Below are positions 43,781-52,700 of a stretch of 64,000 nt of DNA, one piece after another. The stretch is from assembly GCF_036226685.1 (NCBI RefSeq), contig NZ_CP109009.1, positions 186,001 through 250,000 on the forward strand, written 5' to 3'. The position numbers and the translations under genes are program-made. The DNA comes from Streptomyces sp. NBC_00690. Its GTDB lineage: Bacteria; Actinomycetota; Actinomycetes; Streptomycetales; Streptomycetaceae. The notes under the pieces were generated by a model, which saw only the letters and a program-made list of their open reading frames with translations, had not been told where the DNA came from and made no database searches. The stretch's first letter is position 1. The number at the start of each line of letters is the position of its first letter.

Positions 43781-46102
43781 TCAGGCGCCTCCGGTCAGTT
43801 CCGTGCGGACCTCGCGGGCGGCGGAGACCAGGTTCTCCAGCGATGCCTTGGTCTCGGGCCAGCCGCGGGTCTTCAGTCCGCAGTCGGGGTTGACCCACAG
43901 GCGCTCGGCCGGGATGGCCTCAAGCCCCTTGCGCAGCAACGTCGCAGCCTCTGCGGCGCTGGGCACGCGCGGGGAGTGGATGTCGTACACCCCGGGTCCG
44001 GCTTCGCGGGGGTAGCCGTGGGTGGCGAGTTCGCGAGCGACCTGCATATGGGAGCGGGCGGCTTCCAGGCTGATGACGTCGGCGTCGAGGTCGTCGATGG
44101 CCTGGACGATGTCGCCGAACTCGGCGTAGCACATATGGGTGTGGATCTGGGTGTCAGGCCGTACGCCGCTGGTGGTGAGGCGGAAGGACTCGGTGGCCCA
44201 CTCCAGGTAGTCGGCATGGTCGGCGGTGCGCAGCGGGAGTGTTTCGCGCAGTGCGGGTTCGTCGACCTGGATGACGGAGGTGCCTGCGGCTTCGAGGTCG
44301 TTGACTTCGTCGCGGAGGGCGAGGGCGACTTGGCGGGCGGTGTCGCCGAGGGGTTGGTCGTCGCGGACGAAGGACCAGGCGAGCATGGTGACCGGGCCGG
44401 TGAGCATTCCCTTGACGGGTCGTTCGGTCAGGGACTGGGCGTAGGAGGTCCAGCGGACCGTCATCGGTGCGGGGCGGGAGATGTCTCCGGCCAGGACGGG
44501 CGGCCGGACGTAGCGGGTGCCGTAGGACTGGACCCAGCCGTGTTGGGTGGCGAGGTAGCCGGTGAGCTGCTCGGCGAAGTACTGGACCATGTCGTTGCGT
44601 TCGGCCTCGCCGTGGACGAGGACGTCGATGCCGGCCTTCTCCTGGAAGGCGAGGACGTCACGGATCTCGTCTTTGATGCGCTCTTCGTAGCCGGCGGTGT
44701 CGATGCGCCCGGCGCGAAGATCGGCACGGGCGGTGCGCAGTTCGTTGGTCTGGGGGAACGATCCGATGGTGGTGGTCGGCAGCAGGGGCAGCTGAAGGTG
44801 TGCGCGCTGCGCGATGGTTCGTTCGGCGTAGGGCTGGGAGCGGCGGCCGTCGGTGTCGGTGATGGCGGCGGTACGGGCGCGGACGGCGGGGCTGTGGGTG
44901 AGGGCGGAGTTGGTGCGGGAGGCGAGATCGGCCCGGTTGGCGGCGAGTTCGGCCGTGATGGCGTCGGTGCCCTGGGCGAGTCCCTTGGCGAGGGTGACGA
45001 TCTCGGTGGTCTTCTGTCGGGCGAAGGCGAGCCAGCGGACGATCTGTGGGTCGATGTCACCTTCCGCGTCGGCGTCCAGCGGGACGTGGAGCAGGGAGCA
45101 GGAGGCTGCCACGTCGACGTGGTCCGCGAGGCCGAGGAGGGTGCCGAGGGTGGCGAGGGACTTCTCGTAGTCGTTGATCCAGATGTTGCGGCCGTTGACC
45201 ACTCCGGCGACCAGGCGCTTGCCGCGGAGTCCGCCGGCGGCGGCGAGGTCGTCGAGGTTGCCTGCGGCCCGCTCGGTGAAGTCGAGTGCGAGGCCGTCGA
45301 CGGGCGCCTTGGCGAGGACGGAGAGCGCCTGCCCGAGGCGGTCGAAGTAGGAGGCGACCAGCAGCTTGGGCCGGTCGGTGAGTGCGCCGAGATCACGGTA
45401 GGCGCGGGCGGCGGCGTTCAGGTCAGCCGGGGTGCGGTCCTGGACGAGGGCGGGTTCGTCGAGTTGCACCCATTCCGCGCCGGCCGCACGCAGGTCGGCG
45501 AGGACCTCCGCATAGACGGGCAACAGCCGATCCAGCAGGGTCAGCGGTTCGAAGTCGGTGGCGACCCCGGGCGCGGGCTTGGCCAGGAGGAGGTAGGTGA
45601 TGGGTCCGACGAGGACCGGCCGGGCGTTGAGGCCGAGTGACTGGGCTTCCTTCAGCTCGGCCACCTGCTTGGTGGAGTCGGCCGTGAAGACGGTGTCGGG
45701 GCCGAGTTCGGGGACCAGGTAGTGGTAGTTGGTGTCGAACCACTTGGTCATTTCCAGTGGTGCAACGTCCTGGGTGCCGCGTGCCATGGCGAAGTAGCCG
45801 TCGAGTGGGTCCGCCGTGACGGCGTCCCGGTGGCGGGCGGGGACCGCACCGACCATGACGCTGGTGTCCAGCACATGGTCGTAGTAGGAGAAGTCGCCGG
45901 TCGGTACTTCGTGGACGCCGGCGTCGGACAATTGCTGCCAGTTCGCCCGACGAAGACCAGCCGCCGTTTCCTGGAGGGCGTCGGCGGTGACGCGGCCCTT
46001 CCAGTAGCCCTCGATGGCCTTCTTCAGTTCCCGATTGGGCCCCTGGCGGGGGTAGCCGTACACGGTGGCTCGTGCTGCCGCGGCTGCGGACTGCGCTGTC
46101 AC
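43781..46102 (-). CDS. metE: Cobalamin-independent methionine synthase
   Basis: This 773-residue cytoplasmic enzyme transfers the methyl of 5-methyltetrahydrofolate to homocysteine without B12. It has both barrel domains. The N-terminal half starts YGYPRQGPNRELKKAIEGYW and the C-terminal half carries the zinc ligands in HTHMCYAEF and NPDCGLKTR. Full length and no damage. GTG at 46102 follows GGAGAGTTC. A cobalamin riboswitch lies upstream on the same strand, so expression should fall when B12 is available and a B12-dependent synthase elsewhere in the genome can work. Confidence 0.96.
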   Translation of the reverse strand: MTAQSAAAAARATVYGYPRQGPNRELKKAIEGYWKGRVTADALQETAAGLRRANWQQLSDAGVHEVPTGDFSYYDHVLDTSVMVGAVPARHRDAVTADPLDGYFAMARGTQDVAPLEMTKWFDTNYHYLVPELGPDTVFTADSTKQVAELKEAQSLGLNARPVLVGPITYLLLAKPAPGVATDFEPLTLLDRLLPVYAEVLADLRAAGAEWVQLDEPALVQDRTPADLNAAARAYRDLGALTDRPKLLVASYFDRLGQALSVLAKAPVDGLALDFTERAAGNLDDLAAAGGLRGKRLVAGVVNGRNIWINDYEKSLATLGTLLGLADHVDVAASCSLLHVPLDADAEGDIDPQIVRWLAFARQKTTEIVTLAKGLAQGTDAITAELAANRADLASRTNSALTHSPAVRARTAAITDTDGRRSQPYAERTIAQRAHLQLPLLPTTTIGSFPQTNELRTARADLRAGRIDTAGYEERIKDEIRDVLAFQEKAGIDVLVHGEAERNDMVQYFAEQLTGYLATQHGWVQSYGTRYVRPPVLAGDISRPAPMTVRWTSYAQSLTERPVKGMLTGPVTMLAWSFVRDDQPLGDTARQVALALRDEVNDLEAAGTSVIQVDEPALRETLPLRTADHADYLEWATESFRLTTSGVRPDTQIHTHMCYAEFGDIVQAIDDLDADVISLEAARSHMQVARELATHGYPREAGPGVYDIHSPRVPSAAEAATLLRKGLEAIPAERLWVNPDCGLKTRGWPETKASLENLVSAAREVRTELTGGA

Positions 46103-46222
46103 AGAACTCTCCTTCGCGAGATGTCTCCTGCAATCCCGGGACGGGATGAGAACGCGAAGGGGTGACAGACCCGGCGGACCAAAGGTGCGCACTGCGCGCG
46201 GTGGTCCACCTGATACGCACTC

Positions 46223-46301
46223 CCCTCAGACTATGTCTGAGGGTGCCCACAACCCGCCCACGAGGTCACCGGGATACCGCGTACGAGTGGGTCGTACGCG
46301 G
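46223..46301 (-). promoter_or_regulatory. Riboswitch expression platform hairpins
   Basis: Two perfect hairpins lie between the riboswitch and metE: 46277-46301 (ten-base stem, CCGCGTACGA arm) and 46223-46243 (nine-base stem, CCCTCAGAC arm, three-base loop). They are candidates for a switchable terminator or anti-terminator. Which one acts cannot be read from sequence alone. Confidence 0.5.
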
Positions 46302-46302
46302 A

Positions 46303-46515
46303 CAGCGGGCAGGTCTTCGGACTCGTGGGCACGCCTACCGGTCTCCCGGCGGGCACCTATTGGCCGTCGCTTCCCAGAACCGTTGCCCGGATCCAGTGCG
46401 TATGACGGCGGTCGTTCCCACTCACCGCTGCGGGGCAGTCCCGGATTCCCACCGGGTTCCCTCTTACGACGCGCCTACCTGGAGGGCAGAGCGAACCAGC
46501 TGCACCCGCCACCTT
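46303..46515 (-). ncRNA. Cobalamin riboswitch
   Basis: The minus strand holds the B12-riboswitch core in order: an initial GGTGCAGCTGG, then GAGGGAACCCGGTGGGAAT, GGGACTGCCCCGC (around 46430-46445), the B12 box GGGAAGCGACGGCC (46362-46375) and a closing GAAGACCTGCCC (about 46308-46319). It is about 200 bases upstream of metE. Binding adenosyl- or methylcobalamin should lower metE expression. Confidence 0.9.
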
Positions 46516-47105
46516 AGAGGGATCAGTCGGCGTCGGACAGTAGCGCCCACATTCCGGACGGTGATATGAGACACGGATGGAGCAGGGTGGAAACGGCCCG
46601 ACCTGCCCGGAGCCGTGCGCCAGCTCGCTTCCCCCGCGGTTTCCCGCGATGGCCACCGCCACCCGAGCAACAAGTCGACCGGATGGACCAACCGAAGGGG
46701 TCCCGTCGGATGAACTCTTCACCGAGTCCACCGCTTGGCCCTGGAATCGCGAGGAGGCCGGCGACGAGATCGATCGCCCGCTTCGACAGCGCGGGGCGGA
46801 ACTGTTGGACGACATCCTGAGGGCGCTGGGCAAGCTGATTTCTTGTCCCAGATTCATCAACTCTCGCCGATTTCCCCTGGCGTGGCGGCCGGAACGATTG
46901 ACGCAGGCTCCAGGTCCGAGAGGCGAATCACCATCGCCTATGGGAAAATGGGCGCAGGAGGTTGCGATGATTCCATCGCGAGTGAACTGAACTCCCTCAC
47001 CGCGAGGCTTCCCTGTCCAGTCAATGGTGGTGGGAACGATCGCGTCTCCATCGTCTGCACGATCTTCCCTTGCGCCCCGTCTTCGTTCGAGACGGGAGGA
47101 CTCAT
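46516..47105. other. Intergenic stretch with one weak ORF
   Basis: A plus-strand frame from about 46649 (MATATRATSRPDG) has mild coding character up to ALGKLIS, but no ribosome site and unremarkable composition. I do not call a gene. The stretch should contain the promoter of the locus starting at 47106. Confidence 0.35.
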
Positions 47106-48170
47106 ATGTCTCTGTTCACCGGCGCCTACGCGAACCCGCTGGCATCGACCGCCCAACCGGCGATGCAGTCCGTCCTGAATGCCACTCGACAGACGCTGTC
47201 ACTCGCGGGGGCTCCCAACGTCAACAATATGGCCCTGATCGTTGTTGCGCTCACAGGATTCCAGGGCACACTCGATCATCCCTGGGCGGCCCTCCGAGAG
47301 CAGGAGGAGCACTACTCGGGCAGCCTGCTGAAGATCGCCGCGATGTATGCGGCATTCGACCTGCGGGCGAGTGCCGACCAAGTGGCATCCTCCGGAGGCG
47401 GTTTGACCACCTGGCCCCAGATCGACGCAGCGCTCAAAGCGCAGTTCAATCCGGAAATCACTGCCCACACGCCTTCGCTGATCAACGGCTCCACAGTGCT
47501 GAAGCCGGAGGACAAGAGCAGGAGGCCCGACTACTCGGCCGTTCTCACACTCGGCACGGGTCCAGACTTCATCGTGGACTTCACTCAGACACAGAAGGAC
47601 GCGTTCGAAGACATGATGGTGTTCCAGAACAACCCTGGCGCCACGACGACGATCCATGGTCTGGGATACCCGTACCTCGACGGCAAGATCGCCGATGACG
47701 GGTTCTTCGATGGAGCATCCAAGGGGGTGTGGCTAGCCGGCGACTACGCCCAGATTTGGCGGGCCGCGCGCATTCCCTGCATCAACGACCTGGACACCGC
47801 TCAGGGCACCACGGTATGGCATCTGGCGAAGTTGATGACCCTTCTGGCAGACGACAAGCTCGTCGGATCTCTGAGCAGTGGGGAAATGAAGGACCTGATG
47901 GCACGGGCCGGGAACTTCTTCCACCAGACCACCCCACCGATCTGGCCCACGAACGGGCGTTTCATCGCCAGCCACGGAAAGGTAGGCATAGGACCACTGA
48001 AATCCAACAAACAGGTCTTCTCGGAAGCTCTCATTGTCCGTGACACTCTGCGCGAGCTGGAGTTTATTGTCGTTTGGCAGAATGTGATTCAAGACGGGCA
48101 AACACAGAGGAAGTTGTTCGAACCGGTCGCGACGATGGCAGAAGCCGTGATGAATTCCTTCGTGCCCTGA
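47106..48170 (+). CDS. Protein with a serine-hydrolase-like SxxK motif, unknown
   Basis: This 354-residue protein starts at an ATG with GGGAGGA upstream and no signal peptide. Residues 65-85 (YSGSLLKIAAMYAAFDLR) look like the SxxK catalytic motif and following helix of beta-lactamase/penicillin-binding-protein folds (Ser73, Lys76), and HGKVGIG at 291-297 could be the KTG strand. The sequence between, with aromatic stretches such as GYPYLDGKIADDGFF, is unlike secreted beta-lactamases. It opens a four-gene same-strand run with a peptidoglycan-binding peptidase next, so an action on the cell wall or a related substrate is plausible but unproven. Confidence 0.7.
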   Translation: MSLFTGAYANPLASTAQPAMQSVLNATRQTLSLAGAPNVNNMALIVVALTGFQGTLDHPWAALREQEEHYSGSLLKIAAMYAAFDLRASADQVASSGGGLTTWPQIDAALKAQFNPEITAHTPSLINGSTVLKPEDKSRRPDYSAVLTLGTGPDFIVDFTQTQKDAFEDMMVFQNNPGATTTIHGLGYPYLDGKIADDGFFDGASKGVWLAGDYAQIWRAARIPCINDLDTAQGTTVWHLAKLMTLLADDKLVGSLSSGEMKDLMARAGNFFHQTTPPIWPTNGRFIASHGKVGIGPLKSNKQVFSEALIVRDTLRELEFIVVWQNVIQDGQTQRKLFEPVATMAEAVMNSFVP

Positions 48171-48389
48171 CAGTGACTGTCGAAGGATGCAGTTCCGGAA
48201 CTGCTGGTGGTTGTGTTGCCGAGTATCCGGCGCCAGGCCCGCAAGCAGGCCCGAGCGCTACTCGGTGTGAGTCGGTCCGATGGCTGAGAAGAAGGCCCAA
48301 CTCAGTGCCCCAGCACCACTGGGACGAACGTCGGGCGCCCGGGACACGCGATTCGACGTCGCCGAAAGATGGGATACCAGGGAGGAATC

Positions 48390-49589
48390 GTGACGCCAAC
48401 GACCCACGTATTCTTGGGAAAGAACTGCGACGGAGGTGTCAGTTCGGCGATGCAACTCAGGCTAGTGGCCGCCGAAGCAGGTTTGACCGCCATCTACAGC
48501 ATTTCTGGGTTTCCCGGCACGATCACCGAGTGGGCGGGGCTCCGCCAGAACCACGGCGCGGCGCATCCAGGTGGCCAGCACACGACCGGGGACGCAATTG
48601 ACGTCAACTACGAGTCCAACCCGTACATCGTTGTCCGCACACCCACCTCAGCCGGCGAGGTCGTCTACGGCGGCGAGGCGCCATCCACATCAGCCCCGCC
48701 CGCCTCCGCCTTGCGGATGATGCGACTACGCGCAACTGTGGTGTTCGACCGGGCCGTGGCGTTTCTCACGAGTTCGTCTTCGGTGGCGAGCATAGGCGCC
48801 AGGGCTCCTGGAGAGCCGACCACAAGTGTCTTCCAGCGTTTCGGGGTCGCGTCGAACGCGTTGAGCCGCTACCTGCAACTCGTGTTCAAGCCCACCGTAC
48901 CGACTACGTTCGTTCCACCGCCGCGCCTCATCCGCACTCCGGTCGCCAATGCGTTCAGCGCCTCCAAGGCGACCCTCCTCGCAGGGATTTCCGCAGCGGA
49001 GCGATGGCCGGACGCCGTGGCTGCCTCGAACATCTCCGCCGCCCTCTCCGACCCGGCCTTCGGGGCGAACCATCCCGGCTGGAGCACCGACGTCGATTTC
49101 TGGTTCACCCAGATCCTCCGCGACTACGAGGTGGCCCGTATCCCCCTGCAGTTCGGTCCTGTGGCACTGGCACCGACCAGCACCCGGAATCCGGCGAATG
49201 GCTTTCTCGACCTCCGGCACGAATTGGTGCTCGCTCTGGCGAGCGACCCACCCTTGCCGACCATGCGCTGGGGCGTCTGCGACTTCGGCTCCGCCGAAAG
49301 CGGCGACGTCATGCACTTCGACCTGGCAGCCCGCCTACCTTCAGGTTCGGCCGGCCCCATACCGCCAGATGCTCGTATCGACGTCTACAACACCACGGGC
49401 ATCCAACAAGCCCTTGGATCACTGGGCTTCGACGCCGGTACCGTCAACGGCGTTCCAGGCCCCCAGACCGCAACCGCCATCAATGCCTTCCGCGCCAGCC
49501 GCACCCCGCCGATGCCAGTCGGCGGCGTCGACCAGAATCTGCGCGACGCAATCACACTGGCTCTGATGCACGCGGCCATTCCTTCATAG
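48390..49589 (+). CDS. M15-like zinc peptidase with peptidoglycan-binding domain
   Basis: The 399-residue protein starts at a GTG with GGGAGG just before it (ATG at 48369 is an alternative). The pattern QHTTGDAIDV (His64, Asp71) and MHFDL (His309) is that of M15 D-Ala-D-Ala peptidases (SxHxxGxAxD...H), although the distance between them is larger than usual because of a long helical insertion. The C-terminus (about residues 335-395: IQQALGSLGFDAGTVNGVPG) is a peptidoglycan_binding_1 domain. No signal peptide is present, unusual for a wall enzyme. The stop codon lies in a 25-bp tandem repeat. Confidence 0.75.
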   Translation: MTPTTHVFLGKNCDGGVSSAMQLRLVAAEAGLTAIYSISGFPGTITEWAGLRQNHGAAHPGGQHTTGDAIDVNYESNPYIVVRTPTSAGEVVYGGEAPSTSAPPASALRMMRLRATVVFDRAVAFLTSSSSVASIGARAPGEPTTSVFQRFGVASNALSRYLQLVFKPTVPTTFVPPPRLIRTPVANAFSASKATLLAGISAAERWPDAVAASNISAALSDPAFGANHPGWSTDVDFWFTQILRDYEVARIPLQFGPVALAPTSTRNPANGFLDLRHELVLALASDPPLPTMRWGVCDFGSAESGDVMHFDLAARLPSGSAGPIPPDARIDVYNTTGIQQALGSLGFDAGTVNGVPGPQTATAINAFRASRTPPMPVGGVDQNLRDAITLALMHAAIPS

Positions 49590-49625
49590 TTCACTGCCGG
49601 CCATTCCTTCATAGTTCGCTGCCGG
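49576..49625. repeat. 25-bp tandem duplication over a stop codon
   Basis: Two adjacent 25-base units beginning CCATTCCTTCATAG differ at one base. The first contains the stop of the M15-like gene (TAG, 49587-49589). It is a recent local duplication with no change of reading frame. Confidence 0.9.
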
Positions 49626-49762
49626 TCGGGCACAACGTTCACCGGCCAGTCGAAGGCCATGGTCGTAAGAACATGGCTCAAGGAGTCGTGATCAGCGGAA
49701 CGCCACCGATACGGGGCGATCCCACCGTCAGCTCTTTCGCTGCTCAACACCGCGAAGAAGAA

Positions 49763-52700
49763 ATGCTCATGGCCACTCCGATGCTCAGCTTCCTCAAGCC
49801 CCTCCTCTCGGGTGCGTACGACCGCATCGTCTTTCCGTCCGCCGTACAGGAGCTCCTTGAAGACCTCGCGACGGATCTGCCACTGCCGGCCGGGCCCGCC
49901 GCCGGCCCGTTCTCGGGACAGCTCAAGGCGACGTTTCACCATTCAATCGGCGGCTTCGCCCAGCTCTCCATCGACCCGGCAGGCCCGGCGGTTCCCTTTT
50001 CCCTCCGGCTGACCGGACCGGCAGCCGCGCCCACCGGCTTTCAGCTCGACCTCACACCGGCCAGCGGGCTGCTGAAACTGCCCGCTGCATGCGGCCCGGC
50101 CACGGTCCAGCTCGACACCGCCACCGGCGAACGCCGAATCGTCGCAGCGCCGGCCGTCGACAGGGTCGCTCTCACTCTCAACGGCACCGATCCGCTGGCC
50201 GTGCGGATCGAGGGCAGTGCAGGGCAGGCCGCGCGGCAGGGCATTGTCGCTTTCGACGCCGCCGGGCAAGGGATGCTGACGGTCGGCACCACACCGGCCG
50301 CCTTCCTGCTGGGCGGCCAGGGTTTCGGGCTCCATCTTCCGAGCGGGCTCACGGTCGATTCGTCGGCAGCACTGGCACCCCCACCGATCGCTGCTGGCAC
50401 CGGCGGGGCCGGCCGGCCGCCGCCGTCCGCGACGCCGGCCTGGCAGGGTATCGCCATCCACGGGGCGGAACTCTTCCTGCCCAAGACGACCCCGCTCGTC
50501 GGAGCGGGGCCGATCCCGGTCGATCTCGATCTCGGCATGCCGGTCGGCCTCTACGGACGGACCGATGTCCACATCTCGGCCGACGGGGCACGCCCTGCTT
50601 TCGACGCCACCGTGGTCTGGGACGACCCCGGTGCCAGCTCGCTCGCATCCGGACTGCCGACCATGATCGAGCTCCGAACCACATGGAGTCCGGACAAGGC
50701 CCCAGGACCGCCGCAGATCGGCACGATCGAGCTGCTCGGTGGCCGCCCGCTGCGCGTGACCGGCCGCTTCACCCGCAGGTCCGGCACGAGCGACTTCGAC
50801 TTCGGCCTCGTCGTGGAGGCCGGCGGCGACCAGGGGCTGCTCTCCGTGAAGGCGCAGGACGCACCCGGCAAGGTCGTCGTCACCGCCGCGGCCCTCGCCA
50901 CCGCCTTTATGGCCGACGCCGCCGAACCGGCGCCGCAGCAGACTGCGTACGACGGCTTCGGCGCGACACTGCACATGCTGCTCGTGGCAGCCGCGGGACT
51001 CAGCGCCTTCCTCGACGACGGCACGGTCACCGTCCACGCCGTCGAAGTGGACTCCGGCTTTGCGCCCGCCGGAACCAAACTCTCCCTCCGGGTCGACTAC
51101 AGCGTCGACGTCCAGGTGAGGACCATCGACCTCGGATTCATGAGCATCGGTATGAAGCCGACGGTTCCCATGCGTCTGCGCTATCGCAATGTCCGACTCC
51201 TCGTCGACTTCGCCCAGTCGGGACTTGAGCGCTTCCACCTCTCCTACGGCGAGGCCGATGTGGACGTCGAGGACCCCGGGGGCTGGCAGGTCGAATCGCG
51301 TCGAACCCTCAAGAACCTCTTCGACGTGCTAGGGAGCCGCTCCGGCCACGGCTCACAATGGTTCGAGATCGACCTCCGTTTCGCCCTCGACCTCGGTCCG
51401 GTCAAGGTCAGCGGGGCGGTCATCCGCGTGACTCTCGGGCCGAGTGGCGCCCTCCGTCCCGAGCTGCGCGGGTTGGACGCCTCCCTGGAGATGCCGGGGC
51501 TGTTCGAGGGCGAGGGCAAGGCATCGCTCGGCGCGGGCCAACTGGACCTGGCCTTGGCCGCCAAGATCGTTCCTCTCAACGTCGCCGCAGCCGCCGGGCT
51601 CACGTACAAGCCCTGCGACTCGGGCGTCAACCAACTAGTCCTCTCGCTGCGGACCGACCTGCCGGGACCGATCCCGCTGGCCAACAGTGGACTTGGCCTC
51701 TACGGGCTCGGCGGTGTCTTCGGCGTCCACGCCGAACTGCCCCGCCCTGGCCCGAACGACGACCCCGTCCTATTCCAGCTCGGGCTCGACCCGTTCGAGA
51801 CCAGCGCCTACACCTGCGCCGACGGCAGCGTGTTCGGCCTCGGCGTGGTCGTCGGCACTGCCCCCGACCTCGGCTTCACCTTCAGCTCCCAGGGCGTCCT
51901 GGTGATCGGACTTCCGGACGTCGCCGTACGGGCGAGCCTCCAGGGCCGTTTTCTGTCGCCCCGGGTGCAGATGACCGAGGACTTGGGGCCGCCGGCCGCG
52001 GGCGGCAGCCTCGTCGGCGCGCTCGCCATCGACGACCAAGGCGTCACGGCTGCGCTCCGCGCCCACTACGAAGTGCCGGTCCTCTTCACCATCGACGCAC
52101 CCTTCGGCGCACGGTTCCCCGCCAAGGGCCGCGCTTGGTACGTCCGGCTCGGCTCGGACAACGTGCTCAACCGCGGGCCCGGCCCCCTGCAGGTACGAGT
52201 GCTGCCGGACTTCCTCGATGTCGGTGCCCGGGCGTTCCTGATGGTCGAAGGCGACGGCATCCCACAGCTCGGCGGGGACTCCACGCTCTCTCCGACCGGG
52301 TTCTCGCTCGGCTTCGGCGCCGGGTTCACCGCCCGGTACGGCATCCCGCTCATCCATGTCGACGTCAGCGCGTCCGTCCTGCTGGCCCTCGGCACCCGAC
52401 CGCTGCTGCTCGCTGGCGCCGGACACCTGTCCGGCAGCCTGCACCTGGGGCCGGTCTCCATCGGCGCCAGCGCGGACGTGGCCTTCCAGATCGCCCCAGA
52501 CCTCGGTGACAGGTGGCTCCAGTTCAAGGTCTGCGGCGAGGTCGACCTCTTCTTCTTCAGCCTGCAGGGCTGTGTCACCGTCGAGCTCGGCGAGAAGAGC
52601 AGCACGATCCCCGAACCGGCCGACTGGCCACTCGAATCGGTCGCCCTCGCCGACCACCGCTATACCAAGACAGCCGACGCCGTCCGATCCGAGACCCGGC

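Noticed and set aside
43694..45640. 648-codon open frame on the plus strand across the metE gene
   Set aside because: Antisense shadow of a high-GC gene; Gly/Val/Asp-rich, no domain and no ribosome site, while metE on the other strand is unmistakable.
46577..46990. 137-codon plus-strand ORF between the riboswitch and the SxxK gene
   Set aside because: Weak bias, no ribosome site, no recognisable sequence; kept only as a possible ORF in the intergenic entry.
47106..48170. Calling the first gene of the locus a beta-lactamase
   Set aside because: Only SxxK-like and KxG-like motifs are seen; no SDN motif and no signal peptide.
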